The position numbers and the translations under genes are program-made. Below, piece after piece: positions 44,107 through 51,428 of a stretch of 64,000 nt of DNA. The notes under the pieces are model-generated. The model saw only the letters and a program-made list of their open reading frames with translations. It searched no databases and was not told where the DNA came from. How positions within the stretch are numbered: position 1 is the first letter of the stretch; every line of letters begins with the position of its first letter. Source of the DNA: Pseudoxanthomonas sangjuensis (GTDB lineage Bacteria; Pseudomonadota; Gammaproteobacteria; Xanthomonadales; Xanthomonadaceae). The stretch is from assembly GCF_010211755.1 (NCBI RefSeq), contig NZ_PDWR01000008.1, positions 62,001 to 126,000 of the forward strand, written 5' to 3'.

Positions 44107-44132
44107 CGAAGACCCGCCCCGGCGGGTCTTCG
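44107..44132 (+). terminator. Terminator after tRNA-Gln
   Basis: CGAAGACCCGCC and GGCGGGTCTTCG make a 12-bp perfect stem 12 bases after the tRNA. The following GCGTTTCC is a weak T tail. Confidence 0.7.
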
Positions 44133-44177
44133 CGTTTCCGGGGGGGCATGTCCGGGGCAGGGCCCGTACCGTGGGCG

Positions 44178-44183
44178 TAGAAT
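44178..44183 (+). promoter_or_regulatory. -10 box of the 2OG-Fe dioxygenase gene
   Basis: TAGAAT ends seven bases before ATG 44191, so the mRNA would be leaderless. This is the same arrangement as for nhaA. Confidence 0.45.
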
Positions 44184-44190
44184 CCGCGCC

Positions 44191-44934
44191 ATGAGCCCGC
44201 AGCACGCCGCGTCCGACACCGTCGCCCAATCGATCCTGCGCGACGTCCGTACGCGTGGCTATGCGGTGGTGCCGCCGTCCGGCCTCGCTGCGCTGTGCGG
44301 CGGCGTCCCCGGCGATTTCGAGATCCTGCGGCCGGGCTGGGAGCGCCTGCCGCCCGACGACTACCTCAAGGACGGCGGCCGCTACCGCCGCCGCCGCCAT
44401 TCCTGCTTCGTCGTCGACGGCGAAGGAATCGTGCAGGCCCCGCACCGCGCGCACTGGCAATCGCTGGACTACAACGCCCTGCACGGCGGCATGCACCGCT
44501 GGTTCGAGCCGATCGCGCCGGCCGCCATCGCGCAGCCGGTCTGGCCGCGGCTGCTGCTCGCGCTCGGCGGGCTGTGCTCGGCGATGAAAGGCGCGCAGCC
44601 GTGGTACGTGGAGGCGCACCAGTTCCGCATCGATACCGGCGACGGCATCGGCCGGCCGACGCCGGAAGGCGCGCATCGCGACGGCGTCGATTTCGTCGCG
44701 GTGATCCTGGTCGGCCGCGAAGGCATCAAGGGCGGCGAAACCCGGGTATTCGAAGCCGACGGCCCCAACGGCCAGCGCTTCACCCTGGCCGAGCCCTGGT
44801 CGCTGCTGTTGCTCGACGACCAGCGGGTGATCCACGAGTCCACGCCGATCCAGCCGCTCGACCCGGCCATCGGCGGACACCGCGACACGCTGGTGCTGAC
44901 CTACCGGGCGAAGGCTTTCCAGGGCGAAGATTGA
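44191..44934 (+). CDS. 2-oxoglutarate/Fe dioxygenase family protein
   Basis: A 247-residue protein of the 2OG-Fe dioxygenase family (PF10014), which includes free amino acid hydroxylases such as isoleucine 4-hydroxylase. The HxD metal motif is in EGAHRDGVDFVAVILVGREGIKGGETRVFEADG (about 157-189) and the distal His and Arg lie in DDQRVIHESTPIQPL and GHRDTLVLTYR. RRRRHSCFVVDGEG and VEAHQFRI are also typical. Substrate unknown. No ribosome site is apparent, in line with a leaderless transcript. Confidence 0.82.
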   Translation: MSPQHAASDTVAQSILRDVRTRGYAVVPPSGLAALCGGVPGDFEILRPGWERLPPDDYLKDGGRYRRRRHSCFVVDGEGIVQAPHRAHWQSLDYNALHGGMHRWFEPIAPAAIAQPVWPRLLLALGGLCSAMKGAQPWYVEAHQFRIDTGDGIGRPTPEGAHRDGVDFVAVILVGREGIKGGETRVFEADGPNGQRFTLAEPWSLLLLDDQRVIHESTPIQPLDPAIGGHRDTLVLTYRAKAFQGED

Positions 44935-44950
44935 CCCTTCGCCGCCGGCA

Positions 44951-44968
44951 TTTCATTACAATTGAAAC
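44951..44968. promoter_or_regulatory. Candidate MarR-type operator upstream of fahA
   Basis: TTTCATTACAATTGAAAC holds TTTCA and TGAAA half sites. Its last 13 bases match 10 of 13 of the palindrome upstream of hppD. It lies 29 bases before the fahA start. A shared regulator is inferred. Confidence 0.45.
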
Positions 44969-44996
44969 GAATTCGACAACACGCCTCGGAGGCGCG

Positions 44997-45980
44997 ATGA
45001 AGCTGGGTTCGTTGAAGGAAGGCGGCCGCGACGGCACGCTGGTGGTGGTTTCGCGCGACCTGGGCCGCGCGGTGCGTGCGGTCGGCATCGCGCCGACCCT
45101 GCAGCGCGCGCTGGAGGAATGGGAAACCGCGGCGCCGAAGCTCGCGGCCCTGTCCCAAGCGCTGGACGACGGCGAGGCCGACGGCGAGTTCGCGCTCGAC
45201 ATGCACGCGCTGGCCGCACCGCTGCCGCGCGCCTACGAATTCGTCGACGGCAGCGCCTACCTGCCGCACGTCGAGCGCGTGCGCCAGGCGCGCGGCGCCG
45301 AGGTGCCGGCAAGCTTCTACGTCGACCCGCTGATGTACCAGGCCACCAGCGCCGGTTTCCATGGCCCGCGCGATCCGGTTCGGGTCGCCAGCGAGGACTA
45401 CGGCATCGACCTCGAGGCCGAAATCGTCGTCGTTACCGGTGACGTGCCGATGGCGGCGACGCCGCTGGAAGCCGCCGCGCACATCAAGCTGGTCGGCCTG
45501 GTCAACGACGTCAGCCTGCGCAACCTGATTCCCGCCGAGCTGGCCAAGGGCTTCGGCTTCCTGCAGTCGAAGCCGCGCTCGGCGCTGTCGCCGGTGTTCG
45601 TCACCCCCGACGAACTGGGCGACGCGTGGCGCGGCAACAAGCTGCACCTGCCGCTGCTGACCCACGTCAACGGCGAGTGGTTCGGCGCGCCGGAAGCCGG
45701 CGTCGACATGCAGTTCGATTTCGCCCAGCTGGTCGCGCACGCGGCGAAGACGCGGCCGCTGTCGGCCGGCACCATCGTCGGTTCCGGCACCATCGCCAAC
45801 CAGGACACGGCGAAGGGCGCGTCGTGCTTCGCCGAGAAGCGCACGGTCGAGACGCTGGAGCACGGCAAGCCGATCACGCCGTTCCTGAAGTTCGGCGACA
45901 CGGTGCGGATCGAGATGCTGGATCGCGACGGCCGTTCGATCTTCGGCGCGATCGAGCAGCGGATCGAGCCATTGGCGTAA
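44997..45980 (+). CDS. fahA: Fumarylacetoacetate hydrolase family protein
   Basis: A 327-residue hydrolase for the last step of homogentisate catabolism, cleaving fumarylacetoacetate to fumarate and acetoacetate. VERVRQARGAEVPASFYVDPLMYQATSAGFHGPRDPV, ASEDYGIDLEAEIVVVTGDVP (metal-binding Glu and Asp, about 131-151) and VGSGTIANQDTAKGASCFAEKR are seen; the last matches the bacterial long FAH-like group. GGAGGCGCG precedes ATG 44997. It is followed 16 bases later by maiA, making a two-gene operon. Confidence 0.9.
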   Translation: MKLGSLKEGGRDGTLVVVSRDLGRAVRAVGIAPTLQRALEEWETAAPKLAALSQALDDGEADGEFALDMHALAAPLPRAYEFVDGSAYLPHVERVRQARGAEVPASFYVDPLMYQATSAGFHGPRDPVRVASEDYGIDLEAEIVVVTGDVPMAATPLEAAAHIKLVGLVNDVSLRNLIPAELAKGFGFLQSKPRSALSPVFVTPDELGDAWRGNKLHLPLLTHVNGEWFGAPEAGVDMQFDFAQLVAHAAKTRPLSAGTIVGSGTIANQDTAKGASCFAEKRTVETLEHGKPITPFLKFGDTVRIEMLDRDGRSIFGAIEQRIEPLA

Positions 45981-45996
45981 TCCGGAGGGCAGGGCC

Positions 45997-46662
45997 ATGC
46001 ACGAACCGCTGCGGTTGTATTCGTACTGGCGTTCCAGCGCCGCCTGGCGGGTGCGCATCGGCCTGCACCTGAAGGGCCTGGCCTACGAAACCGTGCCGGT
46101 GCACCTGCTGCGCGACGGCGGGCAGCAGCACGCACCCGACTACGCGGCGCGGAATCCGCAGCAGCTGGTGCCGGTCCTGCTGCACGGCGAGCGCACGCTC
46201 CGGCAGTCGCTGGCGATCCTCGAATACCTGGAGGAAATCCACCCGGAACCGGCGCTGCTGCCGGCCGAGGCGCGCGACCGCGCGCACGTGCGCGGGCTGG
46301 CGCAGCTGGTCGCCTGCGACATCCATCCGCTCAACAACCTGCGCGTGTTGCAGTACCTCGAGCGCGAATGGAACGTGCCGCAGCCGGCGCGCGACGAATG
46401 GGTCAGGCACTGGATCGCCGGGGGGCTGGCCGCAATGGAGAAATTGCTGGCCGGGGACCTCGCCACCGGCAGCTTCTGCCACGGCGAGGCGCCGGGGCTG
46501 GCGGATTGCTGCCTGGTGCCGCAGCTCTACAACGCGCGCCGGTTCGGCGTGGACCTGGCGCCGTACCCGACGATCCGGCGGATCGAAGCCGCGTGCCTCG
46601 GCTTGCCGGCATTCGACGCGACGAGGCCGGAGAACCAGCCGGACGCGCCGGCGGCCGCGTAG
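45997..46662 (+). CDS. maiA: Maleylacetoacetate isomerase (zeta-class GST)
   Basis: A 221-residue glutathione-dependent isomerase of the zeta class. The signature LYSYWRSSAAWRVRIGLHLKGLAYE (7-31) carries the catalytic SSAAWRVRI, followed by NPQQLVPVL, QSLAILEYLEE and CDIHPLNNLRVLQYL. It converts maleylacetoacetate, the HmgA product, to fumarylacetoacetate for FahA. The gene order fahA-maiA completes the pathway begun by hppD-hmgA. Confidence 0.93.
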   Translation: MHEPLRLYSYWRSSAAWRVRIGLHLKGLAYETVPVHLLRDGGQQHAPDYAARNPQQLVPVLLHGERTLRQSLAILEYLEEIHPEPALLPAEARDRAHVRGLAQLVACDIHPLNNLRVLQYLEREWNVPQPARDEWVRHWIAGGLAAMEKLLAGDLATGSFCHGEAPGLADCCLVPQLYNARRFGVDLAPYPTIRRIEAACLGLPAFDATRPENQPDAPAAA

Positions 46663-46728
46663 CGGCGGCGCAAGCGCGAACATTTTCGGTGAATTCCGGC
46701 AGCGGCCTGCGCCGCGCCTGCCGGGGCC

Positions 46729-47868
46729 TCAGCCGAACCCTTGCGTGATCCGCGGGCTGGCCGCGCCGGTGTCGTAGACGTCGGCGTACGGGTCGTGCTC
46801 GCCCTTGCTGCCTTCGGACAGGCGGAACTTCAGCGCCAGGCCGTCGCGGGAATCGGCGGCGCGCAGCGCCTCCTCCATCTCGATGCGACCTTCCTTGACC
46901 ATGCGGAACAGGCACTGGTCGAAGGTTTCCATGCCTTCTTCCAGCGATTCCTCCATGGCCTGCTTCATCTCGTGCACCTGGCCGCGGCGCAGCAGGTCGC
47001 GGATCATCGGCGTGTTGATCAACACCTCGGCCGCCGGCAGGCGCCGGCCGTCGACGCCGCGCACCAGGCGCTGCGAAATCACCGCGCGCAGGTTCAGCGA
47101 CAGGTTCATCAGCACGTTCTTGTGCGCCTGCTCGGGGAAGAAGTTGAGGATGCGCTCGATGGTCTGGTCGGCGTTGTTCGAGTGCAGCGTGGCCAGGCAC
47201 AGGTGGCCGGTCTCGGCGAAGGCGATCGCCGCCTCCATCGTGGTCGCGTCGAGGATCTCGCCGATCAGGATCACGTCCGGCGCCTCGCGCATCGCGTTCT
47301 TCAGCGCGTTGTGGAAGGCGTGGGTGTCCAGGCCGACCTCGCGCTGGTTGACGATCGACTGCTTGTGCTTGTGCAGGAACTCGATCGGGTCCTCGATGGT
47401 GAGGATGTGGCCGGTGCTGGTGCTGTTGCGGTAGTCGATCATCGACGCCAGCGAGGTCGACTTGCCGGAGCCGGTGGAGCCGACCACCAGCACCAGCCCG
47501 CGCGGGGTCATGATGATGTCCTTCAGCACCTGCGGCAGGTTCAACTCCTCGATGGTCGGGATCACGCTCTTGATCGCGCGAATCACCATGCCGACCTCGC
47601 CGCGCTGCTTGAACACGTTGATGCGGAAGCGGCCGGCGTCGCTCAGCGCCACCGCCATGTTCAATTCCAGGTCGCGCTCGAACTGCGGCACCTGGCCTTC
47701 GTCCATCAGCGAATAGGCGATCTTCTTGACCATGCCCGGCGGCAGGCCGGTGCTGCCCAGCGGATAGAGCTTCCCCTCGATCTTGATGTAGACCGGCGCC
47801 CCGGTGGTCAGGAACATGTCCGAGGCGTTTTTTTCAGTCATCAGCTTCAGGAAATAGCCGATGTCCAT
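46729..47868 (-). CDS. pilU: Type IV pilus retraction ATPase PilU
   Basis: A 379-residue secretion ATPase of the PilT/PilU subfamily that powers pilus retraction for twitching. Walker A GSTGSGKST (about 130-138), Walker B DVILIGEILD, and the His box ATLHSNNADQT are present. The sequence GEILDATTMEAAIAFAETGHLCLATLHSNNADQTIERILNFFPE is typical of PilU rather than PilT. Length fits. The usual neighbour pilT is not in the window next to it. Confidence 0.93.
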   Translation of the reverse strand: MDIGYFLKLMTEKNASDMFLTTGAPVYIKIEGKLYPLGSTGLPPGMVKKIAYSLMDEGQVPQFERDLELNMAVALSDAGRFRINVFKQRGEVGMVIRAIKSVIPTIEELNLPQVLKDIIMTPRGLVLVVGSTGSGKSTSLASMIDYRNSTSTGHILTIEDPIEFLHKHKQSIVNQREVGLDTHAFHNALKNAMREAPDVILIGEILDATTMEAAIAFAETGHLCLATLHSNNADQTIERILNFFPEQAHKNVLMNLSLNLRAVISQRLVRGVDGRRLPAAEVLINTPMIRDLLRRGQVHEMKQAMEESLEEGMETFDQCLFRMVKEGRIEMEEALRAADSRDGLALKFRLSEGSKGEHDPYADVYDTGAASPRITQGFG

Positions 47869-47965
47869 GCGTGATCATCCCCCAACTGTGGCCCCGTACA
47901 TTGCAACCGCGGCGCCGGCTTCCGACAATGGCCCCGCGCTACCCCAGTCGCCACGGAAACCCTGA

Positions 47966-48370
47966 ATGAACCGTAGCTTCGCACATTTTCCCGAGTTCCT
48001 GCATGCGGTAGTGGCCGCAACCCTGTTCGCCGTCACACTCGCGGCGCCGGTCCGGGCCCAGGTGGTCACGGCCGTGCCGGAGCTGCAGGCGGCCCAGCAG
48101 GCGGTCGGCCGCGCCGACCGGGCCGACGCCGACCAGTACGCGCCCGACCTGATCGCGGCCGCGCGGCAGACGCTGAGCCAGGCCCAGGCCGCCGCCATGG
48201 GCGATCGCCGGCAGCGCAAGCTGGTGCCGCAGCTGGCGCAGCGCGCCGCCGTCGAGGCCGACCTGGCGCGCGCGCGCAGCGAGGAAGCGGCGACCAGTGC
48301 GCGGCTGCAACAGCGCCGCGGCGAGGTCGCCGAGCTCAAGCGCAAGCTCGGCATGGAGGAAACGCAATGA
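47966..48370 (+). CDS. DUF4398 exported protein
   Basis: A 134-residue protein with a signal peptide (residues 1-32, ending PVRAQ). The mature part is a helical DUF4398-type segment: ELQAAQQAVGRADRADADQYAPDLIAAARQTLSQAQAAA, then a coiled-coil-like tail rich in Arg, Glu and Leu. Such proteins sit with OmpA-like lipoproteins in the envelope. Its stop overlaps the start of the OmpA-like gene (ATGA), so the two form a coupled pair. Confidence 0.78.
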   Translation: MNRSFAHFPEFLHAVVAATLFAVTLAAPVRAQVVTAVPELQAAQQAVGRADRADADQYAPDLIAAARQTLSQAQAAAMGDRRQRKLVPQLAQRAAVEADLARARSEEAATSARLQQRRGEVAELKRKLGMEETQ

Positions 48371-49239
48371 GCCGCACCCTCGTCTTCGCCGCGTTGGCGG
48401 CAATCGCCTTCGCCGCGGCCGCCGCGGAAAACCCGGACGTGGCGCGCCTGAGCCAGCGCCTCGCCGCGCTGCGGGCCGATCCGCAGCTCGGCGGACTGGC
48501 GCCGTACGAGCGCATCCAGGCGCAACAGGCCGTCGATGCCTTCGCCAGGGCCAAGCGCAAGCAGCGCGAGGAATTCCTGTACCTGGCGGAAAAGCGCGTG
48601 GAAATCGCCGAGACGGCGGCGCGCACGGCGGAGGCCAAGCGCGAGCTCGACGAACTCGACGACGTGCGTCGCGACCTGATGGTCGAGGCCAGCCGCCAGG
48701 AAGCCGCGCGTGTGCGCGCCGAGAACGAACGCCTGCGCATCCAGGCGCAGATCCAGGCCGAGGAAGCCGAACGCCTGCGCCTGGCCGCCGAAGCCGAGGC
48801 GCAGGCCCGGCTCGAGGCCGAAGACACCCTGACCGCGGTCGCCGGCCAGCAGGCGGCAAGACTGTCGGCGGCGCAGCGCAAGGAGGCGCAGCTGGCGCGC
48901 GAGGAGGCCGAACTGGTTTCCGGCGCGAAGCTGCCTTCGTCGAAGTTCGAGCAACGCGGCGAAGTGTTCACCCTGGCCGGCAGCGTGTTCGAATCGGGCT
49001 CGGCCAGCCTGTCGGCTTCGGGCAAGGACACGGCGGGCGCGATCGCGGCCTACCTGGCCGCACGACCGAAGACCCGCGCGCGCATCGACGGTTACGGCGA
49101 CGGCGGCCTGGGCCAGCGCCGCGCCGATGCGCTGCGCGACGCGCTGGTCGCCGCCGGCGTCGGCCGTTCGCGGCTGCAGGCCGGCGGCAAGGGCAAGGCG
49201 ACCCAGGCGCGCGCCGCCGAGGTGGTGGTTTCGCCCTGA
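48367..49239 (+). CDS. OmpA family protein with long coiled coil
   Basis: A 290-residue periplasmic protein. Signal peptide (1-20), then about 150 residues of continuous alpha helix rich in Glu, Ala, Arg (about 50-195, likely coiled coil), then a C-terminal OmpA-like domain (about 200-288): GEVFTLAGSVFESGSASLSASGKDTAGAIAAYLAARPKTRARIDGYGDGGLGQRRADALRDALVAAGV. The peptidoglycan-binding Asn/Asp and Arg of typical OmpA domains are only partly kept (GQRRADALRDAL). A structural envelope role together with the DUF4398 partner is likely. Confidence 0.8.
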   Translation: MSRTLVFAALAAIAFAAAAAENPDVARLSQRLAALRADPQLGGLAPYERIQAQQAVDAFARAKRKQREEFLYLAEKRVEIAETAARTAEAKRELDELDDVRRDLMVEASRQEAARVRAENERLRIQAQIQAEEAERLRLAAEAEAQARLEAEDTLTAVAGQQAARLSAAQRKEAQLAREEAELVSGAKLPSSKFEQRGEVFTLAGSVFESGSASLSASGKDTAGAIAAYLAARPKTRARIDGYGDGGLGQRRADALRDALVAAGVGRSRLQAGGKGKATQARAAEVVVSP

Positions 49240-49257
49240 TTCGCGCACGATAAAATC

Positions 49258-49354
49258 CAGGAAAATCAGTATCTTGCACGAATATCGTTGGCTTCCCGGC
49301 GGTTCCGTTAAGTCCGCCTAACGGATGCGCTCCGCAGGAAAATCAATTACTTGC
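49258..49354. repeat. Imperfect direct repeat pair
   Basis: CAGGAAAATCAGTATCTTGC at 49258-49277 and CAGGAAAATCAATTACTTGC at 49335-49354 differ at three positions and are 77 bases apart. Confidence 0.7.
49304..49325. repeat. Inverted repeat in the intergenic region
   Basis: TCCGTTA and TAACGGA form a 7-bp stem around AGTCCGCC, between the two direct repeats. Confidence 0.55.
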
Positions 49355-49440
49355 GAAGGGTCTTGCCTGCCCGGATTTGCCGGAGTAGCGTCTGATTCCC
49401 AAGCGGCTCATGTCGCTTGGCTCAGTGGAGAATCGGGCCG

Positions 49441-49560
49441 ATGAAGCAGACGCCGCCGCCTTGGGAGAACACGCCGGATGACCAGGTCCGTGCGGTCGCT
49501 CCCGGCAAGCAGGCCAGCGAGCGTCGCCAGAAGCCCCTTCTCCGTAGTTCCCCCCGTTAG
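49441..49560 (+). CDS. Possible 39-residue small protein
   Basis: An open frame beginning MKQTPPPWENTPDDQVR and ending with an Arg/Lys-rich tail (ASERRQKPLLRSSPR). A GGAG lies ten bases before the ATG. It is soluble, proline-rich and without recognised family. It directly precedes a hairpin that could be its terminator. Equally, the region may be an untranslated RNA. Low confidence. Confidence 0.25.
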   Translation: MKQTPPPWENTPDDQVRAVAPGKQASERRQKPLLRSSPR

Positions 49561-49588
49561 CGCCCCGTGCCCCCAGGCCGGGGCGTTT
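49561..49588 (+). terminator. Hairpin with C-rich loop and T tail
   Basis: CGCCCCG and CGGGGCG pair around TGCCCCCAGGC, followed by TTTGCATTT. It is a plausible terminator 22 bases before the DUF465 gene. Confidence 0.55.
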
Positions 49589-49610
49589 GCATTTCCGAAG
49601 GAGGTTCGCA

Positions 49611-49829
49611 ATGTTCGAAGGGCAACCACAGTCCGCCATCGACGCCTTGATCAAGGCCGACCCGGAATTCAAGCAGCTCTACCAGCGACACCGGGAGCTG
49701 GACAAGAAGGTCACCGACGCCGAACTCGGCGTGCTGCCCATCGACGACAACACCCTGGGACAGATGAAGCGCGAGAAGCTCCACGCCAAGGAGCGCTTGC
49801 TGCGCATCTACGACGCCAAGCCGCATTGA
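49611..49829 (+). CDS. DUF465 (YdcH family) protein
   Basis: A 72-residue helical protein: ALIKADPEFKQLYQRHRELDKKVTDAELGVLPIDDNTLGQMKREKLHAKERLLRI is the complete DUF465/YdcH domain, a short antiparallel helical hairpin similar to SlyX. Function unknown in the family. AAGGAGG lies six bases before the ATG, an unusually strong ribosome site, so it is probably well expressed. Confidence 0.88.
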   Translation: MFEGQPQSAIDALIKADPEFKQLYQRHRELDKKVTDAELGVLPIDDNTLGQMKREKLHAKERLLRIYDAKPH

Positions 49830-49856
49830 ACCAGGCGGCAGGTCCGGTTCCATCGT

Positions 49857-49898
49857 CGCGGGCGGCGGCGGCTTCCTCGTCCGTCGCCGCCGCCCGCG
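49857..49898. repeat. 14-bp perfect GC hairpin
   Basis: CGCGGGCGGCGGCG and its complement CGCCGCCGCCCGCG flank a 14-base loop just after the DUF465 gene. It has no T tail of its own but is followed by a terminator. Confidence 0.65.
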
Positions 49899-49910
49899 TC
49901 ACTCCTCAAG

Positions 49911-49930
49911 GCCCGCGCAAGCGGGCTTTT
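49911..49930 (+). terminator. Rho-independent terminator
   Basis: GCCCGC-GCAA-GCGGGC with TTTT follows the DUF465 gene and precedes the cbs promoter (GATAAT at 49966). Confidence 0.85.
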
Positions 49931-50001
49931 CGTTACCCGGCTGTCGGCCCGTCGCGGTGCGGTGCGATAATCGGGGGCCATCCACGACGCAGTGCCAGCG
50001 C

Positions 50002-51372
50002 ATGACGATCCACGCTTCCGTCCTCGAATTGATCGGCGACACCCCCATCGTCAAGGCGCAGCGCCTCGACACCGGCGTGTGTGAGCTGTACCTGAAGCTG
50101 GAAAGCGCCAACCCCGGCGGTTCGATCAAGGACCGCATCGGCCTGTCGATGATCGAGGCGGCCGAGAAGCGCGGCGACATCGGGCCGGGCGCTACCCTGG
50201 TCGAGGGCACCGCCGGCAACACCGGCATCGGCCTGGCGCTGGTCGCGCAGCAGAAGGGCTACAAGCTCATCCTCGTCGTCCCCGACAAGATGAGCCGCGA
50301 GAAGATCTTCAACCTCAAGGCGATGGGCGCCGAGGTGGTGCTGACCCGTTCCGACGTGGCCAAGGGCCATCCCGAGTACTACCAGGACCTGGCCGCCAGC
50401 ATCGCCGCGAAGACGCCCGGCGCGTACTTCATCAACCAGTTCGGCAATCCCGACAACCCGGCCGCGCACGAATTCGGCACCGGCCCGGAAATCCTGCGGC
50501 AGATGGACGGCAGGCTGGACGCCGTCGTGTTCGGCTGCGGCAGCTCCGGCACCATGACCGGCCTGTCGCGCGCGTTCGCGAAGCTGTCGCCGCAGACCGA
50601 GCTGGTGCTGGCCGACCCGGTCGGCTCGATCCTCGCCCAGTACATCAACGAGGGCACGCTCAGCGAAAAGTCCGGCACCTGGCTGGTCGAAGGCATCGGC
50701 GAGGACTTCCTGCCGACGATCTCCGACTTCACGCGGGTGAAGAAGGCCTATTCGATCAGCGACGCGGAAAGTTTCCGCACTGCGCGCGAACTGCTGGCCA
50801 AGGAGGGCGTGCTGGGCGGCTCGTCCACCGGCACCCTGCTGGCCGCGGCGCTGAAGTACTGCCGCGAGCAGACGACCCCGAAGCGCGTGGTCGTGCTGGT
50901 GCCGGACACCGGCAACAAGTACCTGTCGAAGATGTACAACGACTACTGGATGCTCGACAACGGCTTCATCGAACGCGAGAAGTACGGCGACCTGCGCGAC
51001 CTGATCCTGCGCCCGTACAACCAGCGCGACACCGTGGTGGTCGGTCCCAACGACCTGCTGACCACCGCCTACCAGCGCATGAAGCTGTACGACGTGTCGC
51101 AGTTGCCGGTGATGGAAGGCGACCGGCTGGTCGGCATCGTCGACGAAAGCGACGTGCTGCTGCACGTGTACGGCGACGAAGCGCGCTTCCGCGACCCGGT
51201 TTCCACCGCGATGGTCAGCAAGCTGGACCGCCTGGACGTGAAATCGCCGATCGAGGCGTTGCTGCCGGTCTTCGACCGCGGCCAGGTCGCCATCGTCATG
51301 GACGGCGACGCGTTCCTCGGCCTGATCACCCGAATCGACTTGCTCAATTATTTGCGACGGCGCGTGCAGTAA
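50002..51372 (+). CDS. cbs: Cystathionine beta-synthase
   Basis: A 456-residue PLP enzyme condensing homocysteine and serine (or O-acetylserine) to cystathionine. PLP lysine in ESANPGGSIKDRIGLSMIEAAE (about 34-55), phosphate loop GTAGNTGIGLALVA, and GCGSSGTMTGLSRA. Residues about 340-456 form two CBS-domain repeats (QRDTVVVGPNDLLTTAYQRMKLYDVSQLPVMEGDRLVGIVDESDVL and the next), which can bind adenosyl ligands. Start ATG 50002. It pairs with the downstream gamma-lyase/synthase gene, 56 bases on. Confidence 0.93.
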   Translation: MTIHASVLELIGDTPIVKAQRLDTGVCELYLKLESANPGGSIKDRIGLSMIEAAEKRGDIGPGATLVEGTAGNTGIGLALVAQQKGYKLILVVPDKMSREKIFNLKAMGAEVVLTRSDVAKGHPEYYQDLAASIAAKTPGAYFINQFGNPDNPAAHEFGTGPEILRQMDGRLDAVVFGCGSSGTMTGLSRAFAKLSPQTELVLADPVGSILAQYINEGTLSEKSGTWLVEGIGEDFLPTISDFTRVKKAYSISDAESFRTARELLAKEGVLGGSSTGTLLAAALKYCREQTTPKRVVVLVPDTGNKYLSKMYNDYWMLDNGFIEREKYGDLRDLILRPYNQRDTVVVGPNDLLTTAYQRMKLYDVSQLPVMEGDRLVGIVDESDVLLHVYGDEARFRDPVSTAMVSKLDRLDVKSPIEALLPVFDRGQVAIVMDGDAFLGLITRIDLLNYLRRRVQ

Positions 51373-51428
51373 GCGCGAAAACCCATTCAGCAAGCGCTGA
51401 TAAAATCGAAAGCCGGTTTGGAGCACAT

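Larger units (their letters stand above)
49240..49610. other. 371-base intergenic region with repeats and a possible small RNA
   Basis: It holds, in order: two imperfect 20-base direct repeats (49258 and 49335, 17 of 20 identical), an inverted repeat TCCGTTA/TAACGGA at 49304-49325, a hairpin CCAAGCG/CGCTTGG near 49400, a 39-codon open frame (49441-49560) and a hairpin with C-rich loop and T-rich tail at 49561-49588. The density of structure suggests a transcribed RNA or complex promoter. No known RNA family was recognised. Confidence 0.5.

Noticed and set aside
41701-44880. Minus-strand open frame of 1059 codons across speD, rplM, rpsI and tRNA-Gln
   Set aside because: It is antisense to four certain genes including ribosomal proteins and a tRNA.
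49380-49588. 6S RNA (ssrS) in the region before the DUF465 gene
   Set aside because: The neighbourhood lacks zapA and the 5-formyltetrahydrofolate cyclo-ligase gene, and the closed helix typical of 6S RNA could not be laid out by eye.
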